Made by a program: the position numbers and the translations under genes. The notes under the pieces were generated by a model. That model was not told the DNA's origin. It did no database searches and saw only the letters and a list, made by a program, of their open reading frames with translations. Below are positions 1 through 7,499 of a stretch of DNA of 7,597 nt, in pieces (position 1 is the first letter of the stretch; each line of letters begins with the position of its first letter). Origin of the DNA: Thermoplasmata archaeon (GTDB lineage Archaea; Thermoplasmatota; Thermoplasmata; Thermoplasmatales; Thermoplasmataceae); NCBI GenBank assembly GCA_021826835.1, contig JAKAYH010000027.1, positions 5,048 through 12,644 on the forward strand, given 5' to 3'.

Positions 1-131
1 ATAGACGATGAAAAGAATTGACACTCTTGTTCTATTCTCTCACTAATGTGCTCAAGCCGGTCCTTTTTAACAATATTCCTTCTGGAGAGTTCCTTTGCAA
101 AAGATTAGGCAAGTTCCACTTTTTAGTTCAT
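1..131 (-). pseudogene. Third operon gene, 5' part with two in-frame TAA codons (partial)
   Basis: Seen: an ATG at 131-129 directly follows the res stop codon (TAAATG on the minus strand) and has a GGTGGG ribosome site four bases before it. The frame begins M-N, meets TAA at 125-123, continues K-V-E-L-A, meets TAA at 107-105, then stays open to the window edge (about 34 codons). This open part includes FAKELSRRNIVKKDRLEHIS, a charged, helix-like stretch that reads like real protein. Either TAA would be CAA (Gln) after one C-to-T change. No ATG, GTG or TTG occurs in this frame after the second stop, so a simple downstream start is not available here. Inference: a decayed, formerly translationally coupled third gene of the type III RM operon. 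The family is not recognised. Alternatives are a sequencing error, an ATT start near 74-72, or a non-coding stretch that is open by chance. Confidence 0.4.
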
Positions 132-2921
132 TTATCCCACCATATGCCGCCTTATTATGTCCTTAATATCAGAGGGTCTGAACGATACATCAGATTCCCA
201 TGGTCCAAATCGTCCGTCAGAGTTGACTGCATCGATCCACTCCTTTAGAGCTGTTCTTTTTGTTCTGTTCTTTTCATCGTCTATCCCTTTTACTTCTAGC
301 ACCAACATCTTCCCGTTGCTTAACTTAATAAGGAAGTCTGGATAATAACTGTGAACCACCCCTTTGTAAAGGTAACTTATGACAAACCCCAAGTGATCAT
401 TCTTGACCCAACTCAAAATTGCGCCATTATTTTCCAACTCATACGACTCTGATGCTTCCCATGCGCTGTCGTAAACAACATGGCTGATGTGGGACTTATT
501 AGTCAGCTCACACGGCTTGCTTGTGTACCAGGTGATCATTTTTCCAGTGGACTTTATGGGCATTTCCTTGTCAAAAATAGGTACCAGTTTCTCGGTATTT
601 TCTGCACGTATTGCGCTGAAGAGATGCTGAACTATCTTGTTCATGTTTAATAGGATTAGAAGCCTCTTTTTTAGATTCTCCCTGTATGATTCACTCTGAA
701 TAACAAGCTTATCTGAATCCAAAAATGCCTCGACTATTCTTATCAACTGTGCTATTAAATATTCCTTGCTACCTGGCCACGATGGTTGCATCTGATCAAA
801 AACATCTCTTGCGGCCTCAAATATCAATCTCTGCTTTCTCAAACTCGTGATCAATTTTTCAACCTGATTGTTTGACAGGTCGATTACTTTCAGTTCCTTT
901 GTAACATCAGGTTTACCCTCGATTATCTGCGCCAATTCGGCTTTCAGTGGTGTGTCTTCAGGGTTGAGCTGTAGTTCTTGAACTTTATCAAGATCGATCT
1001 TTAACCTTGGAGTGTATGTGTGATTGATTCTCAGGACGTTTGGCCAGGTCAGTTCAAATTTCTTCTTATCATCGTCAACATGGACTCTTGTCTTAGGTGT
1101 AGGAGGGGGCGGAGGGATACCACCCTCCGGACCAACACCCTCTCCTTCGTGTGGGAGGAATGTGAACGGCACACCAAACACATTAACGTATTCTGGCTCG
1201 AAAAGACCAGTCTCTTTATTCACATCATAGGATGTTCGTCTCAAGCCTCTTCCCACTACCTGTTCACAAAGTAGCTGACTTGTGAAGGCCCTCAGTCCCA
1301 TGATGTGTGTTACAGTCTTTGCATCCCAGCCTTCTGAAAGCATTCCGACTGAGATAACATGTTGAATTTTTTCTCCTGGATGCCCTTTTTGCCCTACCGT
1401 GTCTACTTTTTCACGCAGTTCTTCCGCCATTGTTTTCTTCGAAGCACCACCCTTGACATTAAGCCCAGATTCAGCCTCGTTAAGCACTTTTGTATCTATT
1501 TGAAGAGTAGCATCGGGATTTTGCAGTTCCTTGATCATGATCTTTCCTTTATCTAGTGAAAACTTGACTCTGGCAGCAGTTTCGGTCCTGTTACATACTG
1601 ATATCATCACAGGAGGAGTTTCAGCACTATTCTCCCACAGTTTAAGCGTCTCAAGCCAGTCAAGGCCCAAGAAGTAGTATGCTTTTGTTACGAGGTCTGG
1701 TAAAGGAACTTCTTTCCCTTCTGCTTGATTTAAATTTGACTTCACTTTCGGATCAACATATATATGGTAGAATTTTGATTTCATTGTCTTGGCGTTTGGT
1801 GTTCCATCATCTCTGACAACAACCCTAGGGGTCTTTACAAGGCCGGATTCTATTGCCTCGTTTAGACCAAAATCGCTTACAATCCACCCAAATAGTGAGT
1901 CTTCGTCTGCTGTCTTTCCAGAAGGGAGGAAGGGAGTAGCTGTGAAATCAAAGCATCGCATGATATTTCTAACATTATTGATTTTGTCAAGGCCACCTAT
2001 CCATACAGTGCTCTCATTGGCACTGTCCTTCATGTCTCTCTGCCTTACGTATTTTCCAAGAGCTTCTGGATTAAATCTCCAGGCGTGATGCGCCTCGTCA
2101 TTTATCACAATAATATTTTTTGCATCTTTCAGTTCGCCAAGCACTTCTCTTGCATAAGATTCATCACTTTTCACACCACGCTTGTCGACACTTTTTTTCC
2201 TCTTAACCTGGTCTTCCGTTTCCCATTCGAGAAGGTGCCAGTTGATAATTTTGACATGTCCACCGCGGAGCTTGTCATACATTCCAGAAGGAATCAGATC
2301 AAATTCTATGTAGTAGTTGCTTCCCTCTGAGGCCGTTGGACTGAGGACTTGGAGTCTATTTCTTACCGTAAGCCCAGGCGACACAACAAGGATATCCTTG
2401 GAGAATCGTGTGTCTTGTCTGTAAGTCATCTTATTGATGATCTGCCAAGCTATGAGCATTGCCATGACAACTGTTTTCCCTGTCCCTGTGGCCATTTTAG
2501 AACATAACCGCTCTATGTTACCACCATCACCCTCTAACTTTATTCCTTGTTTCTCCGTGGGCGGAGCCTCTATGAACCATATAAGTGTTTCAATTGCTTC
2601 AAGTTGGCAGAAGAAGAGTTTTCTGTCTCTGTCCGGTTTCTTCCAATAGTCCAGCAACTCCTTTGTTACCTTTGTAATACCTTGATATCCTGAATCTCTC
2701 CACTTATCGACTCGTTCCCTGATTTTGTTAACTTCAGGCAGCTCTACAAAGAATCCGGGATCATCAAACTTTTCTGATTGTTCTGAAGCTTTTGTATATC
2801 CTGCAGGACGTCTTCCTTCAACCAGCTCAAATTTTCGCTCATTGCGATCATATTTGAGGTGCTTGTCTGGCTTCTCATAAGGGCTGTTAATTATTAGGTG
2901 CTGTACCTTATCGTAAGTCAT
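132..2921 (-). CDS. res: Type III restriction enzyme, Res subunit (SF2 helicase-endonuclease)
   Basis: 929-residue Res subunit, near the usual 900-1000. In complex with Mod it hydrolyses ATP, moves or signals along DNA, and cuts beside unmethylated sites. Visible in order: a Q-motif-like FFCQLEAIET (103-112); Walker A ATGTGKT (144-150); motif II DEAH (275-278); motif III TAT (327-329) within DFTATPF; motif V-like SVGMLSEGWDAKTV (524-537); motif VI QVVGRGLRR (554-562); a proline-rich linker GIPPPPPTPK (601-610); and a C-terminal PD-(D/E)xK nuclease site, PD at 861-862 and EVK at 876-878. All core residues are present, so it should be active. The ATG overlaps the mod stop by one base (TAATG) and has its own ribosome site, so translation is likely coupled to mod. 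The stop TAA is followed at once by the ATG of a broken third ORF. Confidence 0.96.
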   Translation of the reverse strand: MTYDKVQHLIINSPYEKPDKHLKYDRNERKFELVEGRRPAGYTKASEQSEKFDDPGFFVELPEVNKIRERVDKWRDSGYQGITKVTKELLDYWKKPDRDRKLFFCQLEAIETLIWFIEAPPTEKQGIKLEGDGGNIERLCSKMATGTGKTVVMAMLIAWQIINKMTYRQDTRFSKDILVVSPGLTVRNRLQVLSPTASEGSNYYIEFDLIPSGMYDKLRGGHVKIINWHLLEWETEDQVKRKKSVDKRGVKSDESYAREVLGELKDAKNIIVINDEAHHAWRFNPEALGKYVRQRDMKDSANESTVWIGGLDKINNVRNIMRCFDFTATPFLPSGKTADEDSLFGWIVSDFGLNEAIESGLVKTPRVVVRDDGTPNAKTMKSKFYHIYVDPKVKSNLNQAEGKEVPLPDLVTKAYYFLGLDWLETLKLWENSAETPPVMISVCNRTETAARVKFSLDKGKIMIKELQNPDATLQIDTKVLNEAESGLNVKGGASKKTMAEELREKVDTVGQKGHPGEKIQHVISVGMLSEGWDAKTVTHIMGLRAFTSQLLCEQVVGRGLRRTSYDVNKETGLFEPEYVNVFGVPFTFLPHEGEGVGPEGGIPPPPPTPKTRVHVDDDKKKFELTWPNVLRINHTYTPRLKIDLDKVQELQLNPEDTPLKAELAQIIEGKPDVTKELKVIDLSNNQVEKLITSLRKQRLIFEAARDVFDQMQPSWPGSKEYLIAQLIRIVEAFLDSDKLVIQSESYRENLKKRLLILLNMNKIVQHLFSAIRAENTEKLVPIFDKEMPIKSTGKMITWYTSKPCELTNKSHISHVVYDSAWEASESYELENNGAILSWVKNDHLGFVISYLYKGVVHSYYPDFLIKLSNGKMLVLEVKGIDDEKNRTKRTALKEWIDAVNSDGRFGPWESDVSFRPSDIKDIIRRHMVG
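134..141 (-). promoter_or_regulatory. Ribosome binding site for the third, broken ORF
   Basis: On the minus strand GGTGGGAT lies inside the last codons of res, with GGTGGG ending four bases before the ATG at 131. The same four-base gap separates GGTGG from the res ATG and GGGAG from the mod ATG. The match in spacing and motif is the best evidence that a third reading frame once began here. Confidence 0.45.
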
Positions 2922-5290
2922 TAATCCACCTTTAAAACTCTCAAAGATTCAATGCCACGATCATCAATGATCTTTATCGCAATTTGCTTGTTTCTGCCGG
3001 CTTTGAATGGTAAAGACTGGTTGCCAGAATAGCTAGAAATTAGATCTTCATCAACATATGCCCGAAGTGCTTTAGTGAGCTTACTCCAACCACCGTTCTC
3101 GCCCTCAAGAGGGAAGAATACCTGTCTGGGATAAAGACTCCTGCCGTTATAGTCAGTATCCAATTCCCACATAGCAATATTTGATGGATTTCCAGACTTT
3201 ATTTCGCCAGTCCGAGTATCGTAGTAATCAAAGCCATTCACTGTTACAATGTATTTTTCTTCTTTTCTTGTCAATTCGATATCCGGCTGTCCAATGAGCC
3301 AGAAAGACGATTCCTCATTCGCCTTCTTTTGCTTAAGATCTTCTGTCAAGAGATCTGTATTCATCTGGCATTTTATAACGGAAACTTCAGGCCATTTTAG
3401 TTCATCAATATCCTTTGCCGCCTCAGGATCAAACTGGAATGAAGCAAATATAACGAGCTTGGGCTTGGGAACTAATTGCTGTGCTTCTTCGATAGCCAAT
3501 TCAACCTGTCTTTGTTCTAATGGAGCATAAGTGGGCCCAAAAGAAATTACTGCTCTCTGCCCGTCTTCTGTCTCCCCTTCAGCTTGTAACCACTTCGTCC
3601 CCTGTAATATTCCAATTCTTACGAATTTGATGTTTTCTTTTCCCTTGACACTCCTTATTCCAGTTCTGCTCAATTCATCAATCCAATCACTCTGTCTTAT
3701 AGTTTCTCCAGTTCTGGGAATTGTGTTATCTGGGTCTTGGGCACTAGAATTTTCTTCAACTTCTTCCAGATTTACTACACGCTGTGACGGCACTGCTTCA
3801 ACGGTAAAAGGACCAGTCACTCTTTTCTTTGTGCGGTCGATAATAGGTTTGTCATACAAAATTTCCTCTATATGAGGCTCTTCATTCGCGATAGAACTAA
3901 GTGTGATGTGTGGTACTTTTTCATAATTAAAACCGCTCGAAACACCTTCATCCTTATGTGCTAACTCGTAAAAATCAAATATGGATGTCATCAATCTTTG
4001 CTTTGATAAAGTTATTGAAACGCGAGAGGTGTCGCATGTAATCCATCTTCGACCGTACTGCTCTGCCACGTATGCCGTTGTGCCACTACCGCAAGTTATA
4101 TCCAGAACAAGATCCCCTGGATCAGTTGTCATCAGAATGCAACGCTTAATAGGAACTGTGCTAGTTTGGACAGCGTAAACTTTCTCCTTAGAGAACGTTG
4201 AAATTACGGTCCCATTCCAAACAGTGTCATATTCAGTATACTCAAAATCTGTTTCAAACCGTTTAACATATTTACCATATATTCTATCTGATTTTCTTAG
4301 ATTTTCTATTTGACTTTTTGTCCAATTATCTCTAAACTGAGCTGCCTTGAATCTCCTATTTTTACTGTCAATATTATTAAAAATGTTGGCCCGCTCTTCC
4401 TGTGTATATTTTCTAAACAGGTGTCTTACCTTTGGGTTATCAGTTTTTGAATACCAGATCAAGTAATCATGCAATCTTTGGATGGTCTTAGTATTCTGAT
4501 TTGTAGCTGTTTGATACGTAATGATCGCGACGAAGTTCTGATTTCCGAATACCTCATCCATTATTTCTCTAACATGATGCAAATTCTCATCATTCATTTG
4601 GACAAATATACTGCCAGTTTCAGATAGCAGATCCTTTGCTAGAAGCAATCTGTCTCTTAAATAGGTCAAATAAGAGTGTATTCCAAGTTCCCAAGTGTCT
4701 CTAAACGCTTTTACGGTCTCTGGTTCCTGTGTCAGATCTTCAGCTTTTCCGTCCCTAACATCTCGCTTATTTACAAACGGCTGAAAATTAGAACCATACT
4801 TTATCCCATAAGGTGGATCTATGTAAATCATCTGAACCTTTCTAGCCATACCTTCTTTCTCAAGGAGAGAATTCATAACAATTAAAGAGTCTCCTGCAAT
4901 CAATCTATTCGACCAGCCTTCAGAGTGTTTGTAGAATTCTATTGCTTCCCTAATAGGAAGATTGTTTTCTGGCTCCTCAAAATAGTAGAACAAGTTTCTT
5001 TGGGTATCTGGCTCCTTATTTCTGACTGCTTCAATTATTGTTAGAGGATCGATTCTTTCATGAACGTGTAAAGATACTGTGTCCACTTCAAAGCTTGTTC
5101 CTTCAGTTTTTCCAGCCCATTGCAACTCGGGATCCAAGTGTGGATCAAACATATACGTCTTCTTCCCGTTAATTGGATCAGTTCCCGCTGAAACCAGTCC
5201 TGTTTGTGGGATATTGAGTCTCTTTTCTCCTTCAAATGTGTATTGTGTCAGTTCATCTCTATTTTCTTTTTTCTCACTTTTTCTAGCCAT
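2921..5290 (-). CDS. mod: Type III DNA methyltransferase, Mod subunit (N6-adenine, beta class)
   Basis: 789-residue Mod subunit: binds the recognition sequence, transfers a methyl group from S-adenosylmethionine to adenine N6, and gives Res its specificity. The catalytic motif IV DPPY (158-161) precedes the AdoMet-binding motif I, DITCGSGTT (397-405); this order defines the beta class used by type III Mod proteins. Motif I has Ile where Pro is usual (DP..GSGTT). Between them, about residues 250-390, lies the presumed target-recognition region. Its DNA at 4201-4380 is about 29% GC by hand count, against 57% for 4021-4080 and 45% for 4681-4740, which suggests exchange of this part. A further 300 residues follow the methylase core, making it longer than classical Mods of about 650; their role cannot be read from motifs, though they may serve in dimer or Res contact. 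The ATG at 5290 has a GGGAG site four bases upstream. It is the first gene of the operon with res. Confidence 0.95.
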   Translation of the reverse strand: MARKSEKKENRDELTQYTFEGEKRLNIPQTGLVSAGTDPINGKKTYMFDPHLDPELQWAGKTEGTSFEVDTVSLHVHERIDPLTIIEAVRNKEPDTQRNLFYYFEEPENNLPIREAIEFYKHSEGWSNRLIAGDSLIVMNSLLEKEGMARKVQMIYIDPPYGIKYGSNFQPFVNKRDVRDGKAEDLTQEPETVKAFRDTWELGIHSYLTYLRDRLLLAKDLLSETGSIFVQMNDENLHHVREIMDEVFGNQNFVAIITYQTATNQNTKTIQRLHDYLIWYSKTDNPKVRHLFRKYTQEERANIFNNIDSKNRRFKAAQFRDNWTKSQIENLRKSDRIYGKYVKRFETDFEYTEYDTVWNGTVISTFSKEKVYAVQTSTVPIKRCILMTTDPGDLVLDITCGSGTTAYVAEQYGRRWITCDTSRVSITLSKQRLMTSIFDFYELAHKDEGVSSGFNYEKVPHITLSSIANEEPHIEEILYDKPIIDRTKKRVTGPFTVEAVPSQRVVNLEEVEENSSAQDPDNTIPRTGETIRQSDWIDELSRTGIRSVKGKENIKFVRIGILQGTKWLQAEGETEDGQRAVISFGPTYAPLEQRQVELAIEEAQQLVPKPKLVIFASFQFDPEAAKDIDELKWPEVSVIKCQMNTDLLTEDLKQKKANEESSFWLIGQPDIELTRKEEKYIVTVNGFDYYDTRTGEIKSGNPSNIAMWELDTDYNGRSLYPRQVFFPLEGENGGWSKLTKALRAYVDEDLISSYSGNQSLPFKAGRNKQIAIKIIDDRGIESLRVLKVD
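2926..2933 (-). promoter_or_regulatory. Ribosome binding site for res
   Basis: AAAGGTGG on the minus strand, within the last codons of mod, ends four bases before the res ATG. It confirms the chosen res start and, with the TAATG overlap, suggests termination-reinitiation coupling that keeps Res output tied to Mod. Confidence 0.7.
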
Positions 5291-5294
5291 TAAA

Positions 5295-5301
5295 CTCCCT
5301 T
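5295..5301 (-). promoter_or_regulatory. Ribosome binding site for mod
   Basis: AAGGGAG on the minus strand ends four bases before the mod ATG at 5290. It supports this start and implies that the mod transcript has a short leader, unlike the MBL gene opposite. Confidence 0.65.
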
Positions 5302-5330
5302 AATAATTGAAATTAATAACCGTCTAGTCC

Positions 5331-5344
5331 ATATAATTTTTTCC
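5331..5344 (-). promoter_or_regulatory. Candidate archaeal promoter of the mod-res operon
   Basis: Read on the minus strand, GGAAAAAATTATAT resembles an archaeal BRE followed by a TATA element. A start of transcription about 25 bases downstream, near 5310, would give a leader of about 20 bases that includes the AAGGGAG site. A second TATA-like word, CTATAAAG at 5355-5348, is a less well-placed alternative. The intergenic region is very AT-rich, so chance matches are likely. Confidence 0.35.
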
Positions 5345-5500
5345 TATCTTTATAGATGAAGGAAAATGTTAGATTGACTGTTTAAAAAATTTATCTTCAG
5401 GGCTGGAAAAAAACAAAGATGTTATTATAAAAATATTCAACATTTTTTTTAAATCTTCCTTTTGAATAATAAATTAACAAAGTTTGCACAATTTATTACA

Positions 5501-5515
5501 GAAACAATTTTATAC
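5501..5515 (+). promoter_or_regulatory. Candidate leaderless archaeal promoter of the MBL-fold gene
   Basis: GAAACAA followed by TTTTATAC looks like a BRE plus TATA box. Its centre lies about 25 bases before the ATG at 5536, so transcription would begin at or very near the start codon. No Shine-Dalgarno sequence lies before this ATG, which agrees with a leaderless transcript. The alternative is a bacterial -10, TATAAT at 5526-5531, but no matching -35 is seen at the normal spacing. Confidence 0.5.
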
Positions 5516-5535
5516 AGTCAGCACTTATAATATAT

Positions 5536-6786
5536 ATGATTAAATATTGTGCCAGATTCTCTTTAGAGCCCGTTGGGCAGGGGCTTTTCTACACTGGAAA
5601 AATTGGTAGCTTTAATATGGTCTATGATTGTGGTTCAATGAAAGCTCTAAATAAGATATCCAGTATTATAGGAGATTACAAAAGCAGATTGGGGAATTCT
5701 AAAATTGACATGTTAATTATATCTCACCTGCACCTGGATCATGTTAGTGGGATCGAAGAATTAATGAAAAATACTAAAGTCAGATATGTGTTCTTACCTT
5801 ACCTGCTTCCAATTCAAAGACTTCTTTTGGCTTTAGGTGGGCATGCACATTTAACTGAATCATACTTAAATTTACTTATCGATCCGGTAAGTTACTTTTT
5901 GGAACTAGGGGCTGATAAAGTTGTTTTAATCAGTGGTAATAATAGTAAAAATGACGAAAGGTATGAAAGAAATAATGATGAATTTCCAGGTGGTGAGTTT
6001 GATCTGAGTTCCGAAGATTTAAATGATGAAGCAATTAAGCTTTCTGATAATGAAGATCTTAGAAAGATGATTAGAGATTATGATAATCAATTGTTTGAAG
6101 AGAATTTTGAGGGAAAAATTTTATTAAAAAACCATACTGGATTGGTTACTTTAAGAAAGAAATGGGTTTTCAGGTTTTTCTCCCCTCCAACAAAACAGAA
6201 CTTATCGCAACTAGAAAAATGTGTTAAACAAATATTACCGAACACAGGAAATATAAATAATGTAATGCTAAAAAAAATACTTTTAAATAAAGGCCATTTA
6301 GATAAACTCGAAAAATGCTATAAAAATACTTTTAAAGAGCTAAACGATACTTCCTTAATAGTTTTCCATGGACCAACTAAAAAGCAAATTCATTCACTCT
6401 TATGCCCTGCAGATTCCACAAGAAATATGCCATCAAATTATTATTTTTACCATTGCAAAACAGAATTGGAATCCAATGTTAAATTTGGATGGGTATTAAC
6501 CGGAGATGTAAACTTCAAAAAGGTATCGAGTGCATTTCTTAAACATTTTAGTGATTGTCTTGATCAAATGAACAATTTGCTTATTCCTCATCACGGATCA
6601 AAAGGAAATTGGAATCTAGATATAATGAAACACGTTGTGAGCCCTGGTCATTGGTTTGTATCATTTGGATTGGGCAATAATCATCATCATCCAAACGCTG
6701 ATGTAATATCAGATATTGTTACTAGTGGTAATTCAGTCTCACTTTGCAATGATATTAATAGAATTGACCAATACGTTTTTCCGTGA
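5536..6786 (+). CDS. MBL-fold metallohydrolase, ComEC nuclease-domain-like
   Basis: 416 residues, no signal peptide or membrane segment seen, so probably cytoplasmic. Motifs in order match the ComEC/Rec2-type branch of the MBL fold: PVGQGLFYTG (12-21, compare DVGQGD), VYDCGS (29-34), the metal-binding SHLHLDH (63-69; H64, H66, D68, H69), LTGD (321-324, likely metal-bridging D324), PHHGS (351-355), and a His cluster with HPN (383-387). This predicts a two-metal hydrolase, plausibly a nuclease; the substrate is unknown. Between SHLHLDH and LTGD lie about 250 residues, including an acidic, Asn-rich stretch (about 134-195), longer than in a minimal MBL domain, and I cannot place the usual central metal His. 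The start is kept at 5536 because VGQG lies before the next in-frame Met (28). The gene is divergent from the RM operon and clearly more AT-rich (20-30% GC in sampled 60-base stretches), suggesting a separate origin. MBL-fold proteins occur in defence loci (for example Avs1A), so a defence role is possible but inferred. Confidence 0.85.
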   Translation: MIKYCARFSLEPVGQGLFYTGKIGSFNMVYDCGSMKALNKISSIIGDYKSRLGNSKIDMLIISHLHLDHVSGIEELMKNTKVRYVFLPYLLPIQRLLLALGGHAHLTESYLNLLIDPVSYFLELGADKVVLISGNNSKNDERYERNNDEFPGGEFDLSSEDLNDEAIKLSDNEDLRKMIRDYDNQLFEENFEGKILLKNHTGLVTLRKKWVFRFFSPPTKQNLSQLEKCVKQILPNTGNINNVMLKKILLNKGHLDKLEKCYKNTFKELNDTSLIVFHGPTKKQIHSLLCPADSTRNMPSNYYFYHCKTELESNVKFGWVLTGDVNFKKVSSAFLKHFSDCLDQMNNLLIPHHGSKGNWNLDIMKHVVSPGHWFVSFGLGNNHHHPNADVISDIVTSGNSVSLCNDINRIDQYVFP

Positions 6787-7341
6787 AATAGATGTGACTT
6801 GCTCTAAGAAATGTTTCATTAAAAAGAAAAGTTAATTTGTATTGGATGTTTTAACTAGGAGAATGCGATCTTAATTCTGTCTTCCTAACCTCTCTCTTTC
6901 ATTTATCAATAGATCGGACAATGTAGACCTGATACATTTAGATTCGTCTAGTTTGTTAAACAACTTTAAATTCACTATAGTAGGAAATTTGGTGTACGAG
7001 GAAATACATTGCAGAGGTTATTTCCAATTAACAATTTGGTGATTTGAGTATCTATATTCCATATTCAAAATACTGAAACCTCATAATTCCTATTCCATTG
7101 TCAGAGAAGTATACACGTTCTTAGACATACAGATATTTTTATTGTGTGGTATTGAGTTTAGCAGTTTGGCCAGCAATATCAGGATTAGAAATTGAGATAT
7201 TAAGAATAATTATAAATTTGTTTGTACGGAAAGAGTGGGACAAAGAAAGTATGATTTACAGCCATTGGAAATATGCCAACAAAGAAATGGTACAAGTCTC
7301 TGTTCAACATTGTATCATTTAATTCTTTTTTGAACGTATGC
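6787..7341 (+). other. Gene-poor AT-rich flank, no intact gene seen
   Basis: I see no convincing gene on either strand. Two plus-strand runs are open for about 55-60 codons: 6875-7042, without any usual start codon near its front, and a GTG-initiated run at 7146-7322 containing FVRKEWDKESMIYSHWKYAN. Both lengths are expected by chance in DNA this AT-rich, and neither has a clear ribosome site or a recognised motif. No clear terminator follows the MBL gene; weak T-rich words occur near 6826-6852. The stretch may be decayed coding DNA, but this is only a suggestion. Confidence 0.5.
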
Positions 7342-7437
7342 ATGCACATTCAAGGGAAACTAAACTTTAATGTCCATGAAGAATTGTTGGAGGAGGCACA
7401 AAGATGCAGAGTTAAAATCTCTAAATTTCTTGAATAA
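7342..7437 (+). pseudogene. Ribbon-helix-helix (CcdA/CopG-like antitoxin) remnant
   Basis: The frame from ATG 7342 encodes 31 residues. KLNFNVHEELLEEAQ followed by RCRVKISKFLE fits the beta strand, first helix and start of the second helix of a ribbon-helix-helix DNA-binding domain, as in CcdA/CopG-type antitoxins, where the pattern is roughly V-x-V-PEELxEEAKxxxIxISKxLE. It ends at TAA 7435-7437, inside helix 2, so it is too short to fold; complete relatives have about 70-80 residues. The frame stays open for 16 more codons after this TAA (AKDNKLRNDFE and on) to TGA at 7486-7488, as expected from a premature stop. An in-frame ATG at 7273 would add 23 residues of no recognised kind. No toxin gene is seen nearby. 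Inference: a dead antitoxin or regulator. The family call rests on recognition of the pattern by eye. Confidence 0.45.
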
Positions 7438-7484
7438 GCAAAGGACAATAAACTTAGGAATGATTTTGAGATTTTCTCATTTAA

Positions 7485-7497
7485 CTGAAAAATTCAG
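7485..7497. repeat. Short inverted repeat beside the tRNA-end fragment
   Basis: CTGAA-AAA-TTCAG: two perfect 5-base arms around a 3-base centre. It lies just downstream of the 3' end of the tRNA-like fragment (minus strand), where its ATTTTTC also gives a short T tract of the kind that ends archaeal tRNA transcripts. It may be the old tRNA terminator, or chance in AT-rich DNA. Confidence 0.3.
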
Positions 7498-7499
7498 AA

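Noticed and set aside
56..63. CCGGTCC near the left edge, shared with the acceptor strand of the tRNA-like fragment at 7500, as a possible second att copy.
   Set aside because: Only seven bases agree, and the T-stem and T-loop part is missing; it also lies within a protein-like frame.
1020..1274. Plus-strand ORFs opposite res and mod (for example 1020-1274, 3531-3875 and 1789-2088).
   Set aside because: They are antisense shadows of the res and mod reading frames, which carry complete motif sets on the minus strand.
5434..5468. TATTCAA ... TTGAATA inverted pair between the divergent promoters, as a possible operator.
   Set aside because: Seven AT-rich bases with a 21-base gap are expected by chance in this very AT-rich spacer.
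6875..7042. Plus-strand run open for 55 codons, including FKFTIVGNLVYEEIHCRGYF.
   Set aside because: No ATG, GTG or other usual start near its front and no ribosome site; one or two such runs are expected by chance in about 800 bases of this composition.
7146..7322. GTG-initiated 58-residue plus-strand ORF with W/K-rich content.
   Set aside because: Weak start, no ribosome site, no recognised motif, and it overlaps the ribbon-helix-helix frame; kept only as a remark on the flank.
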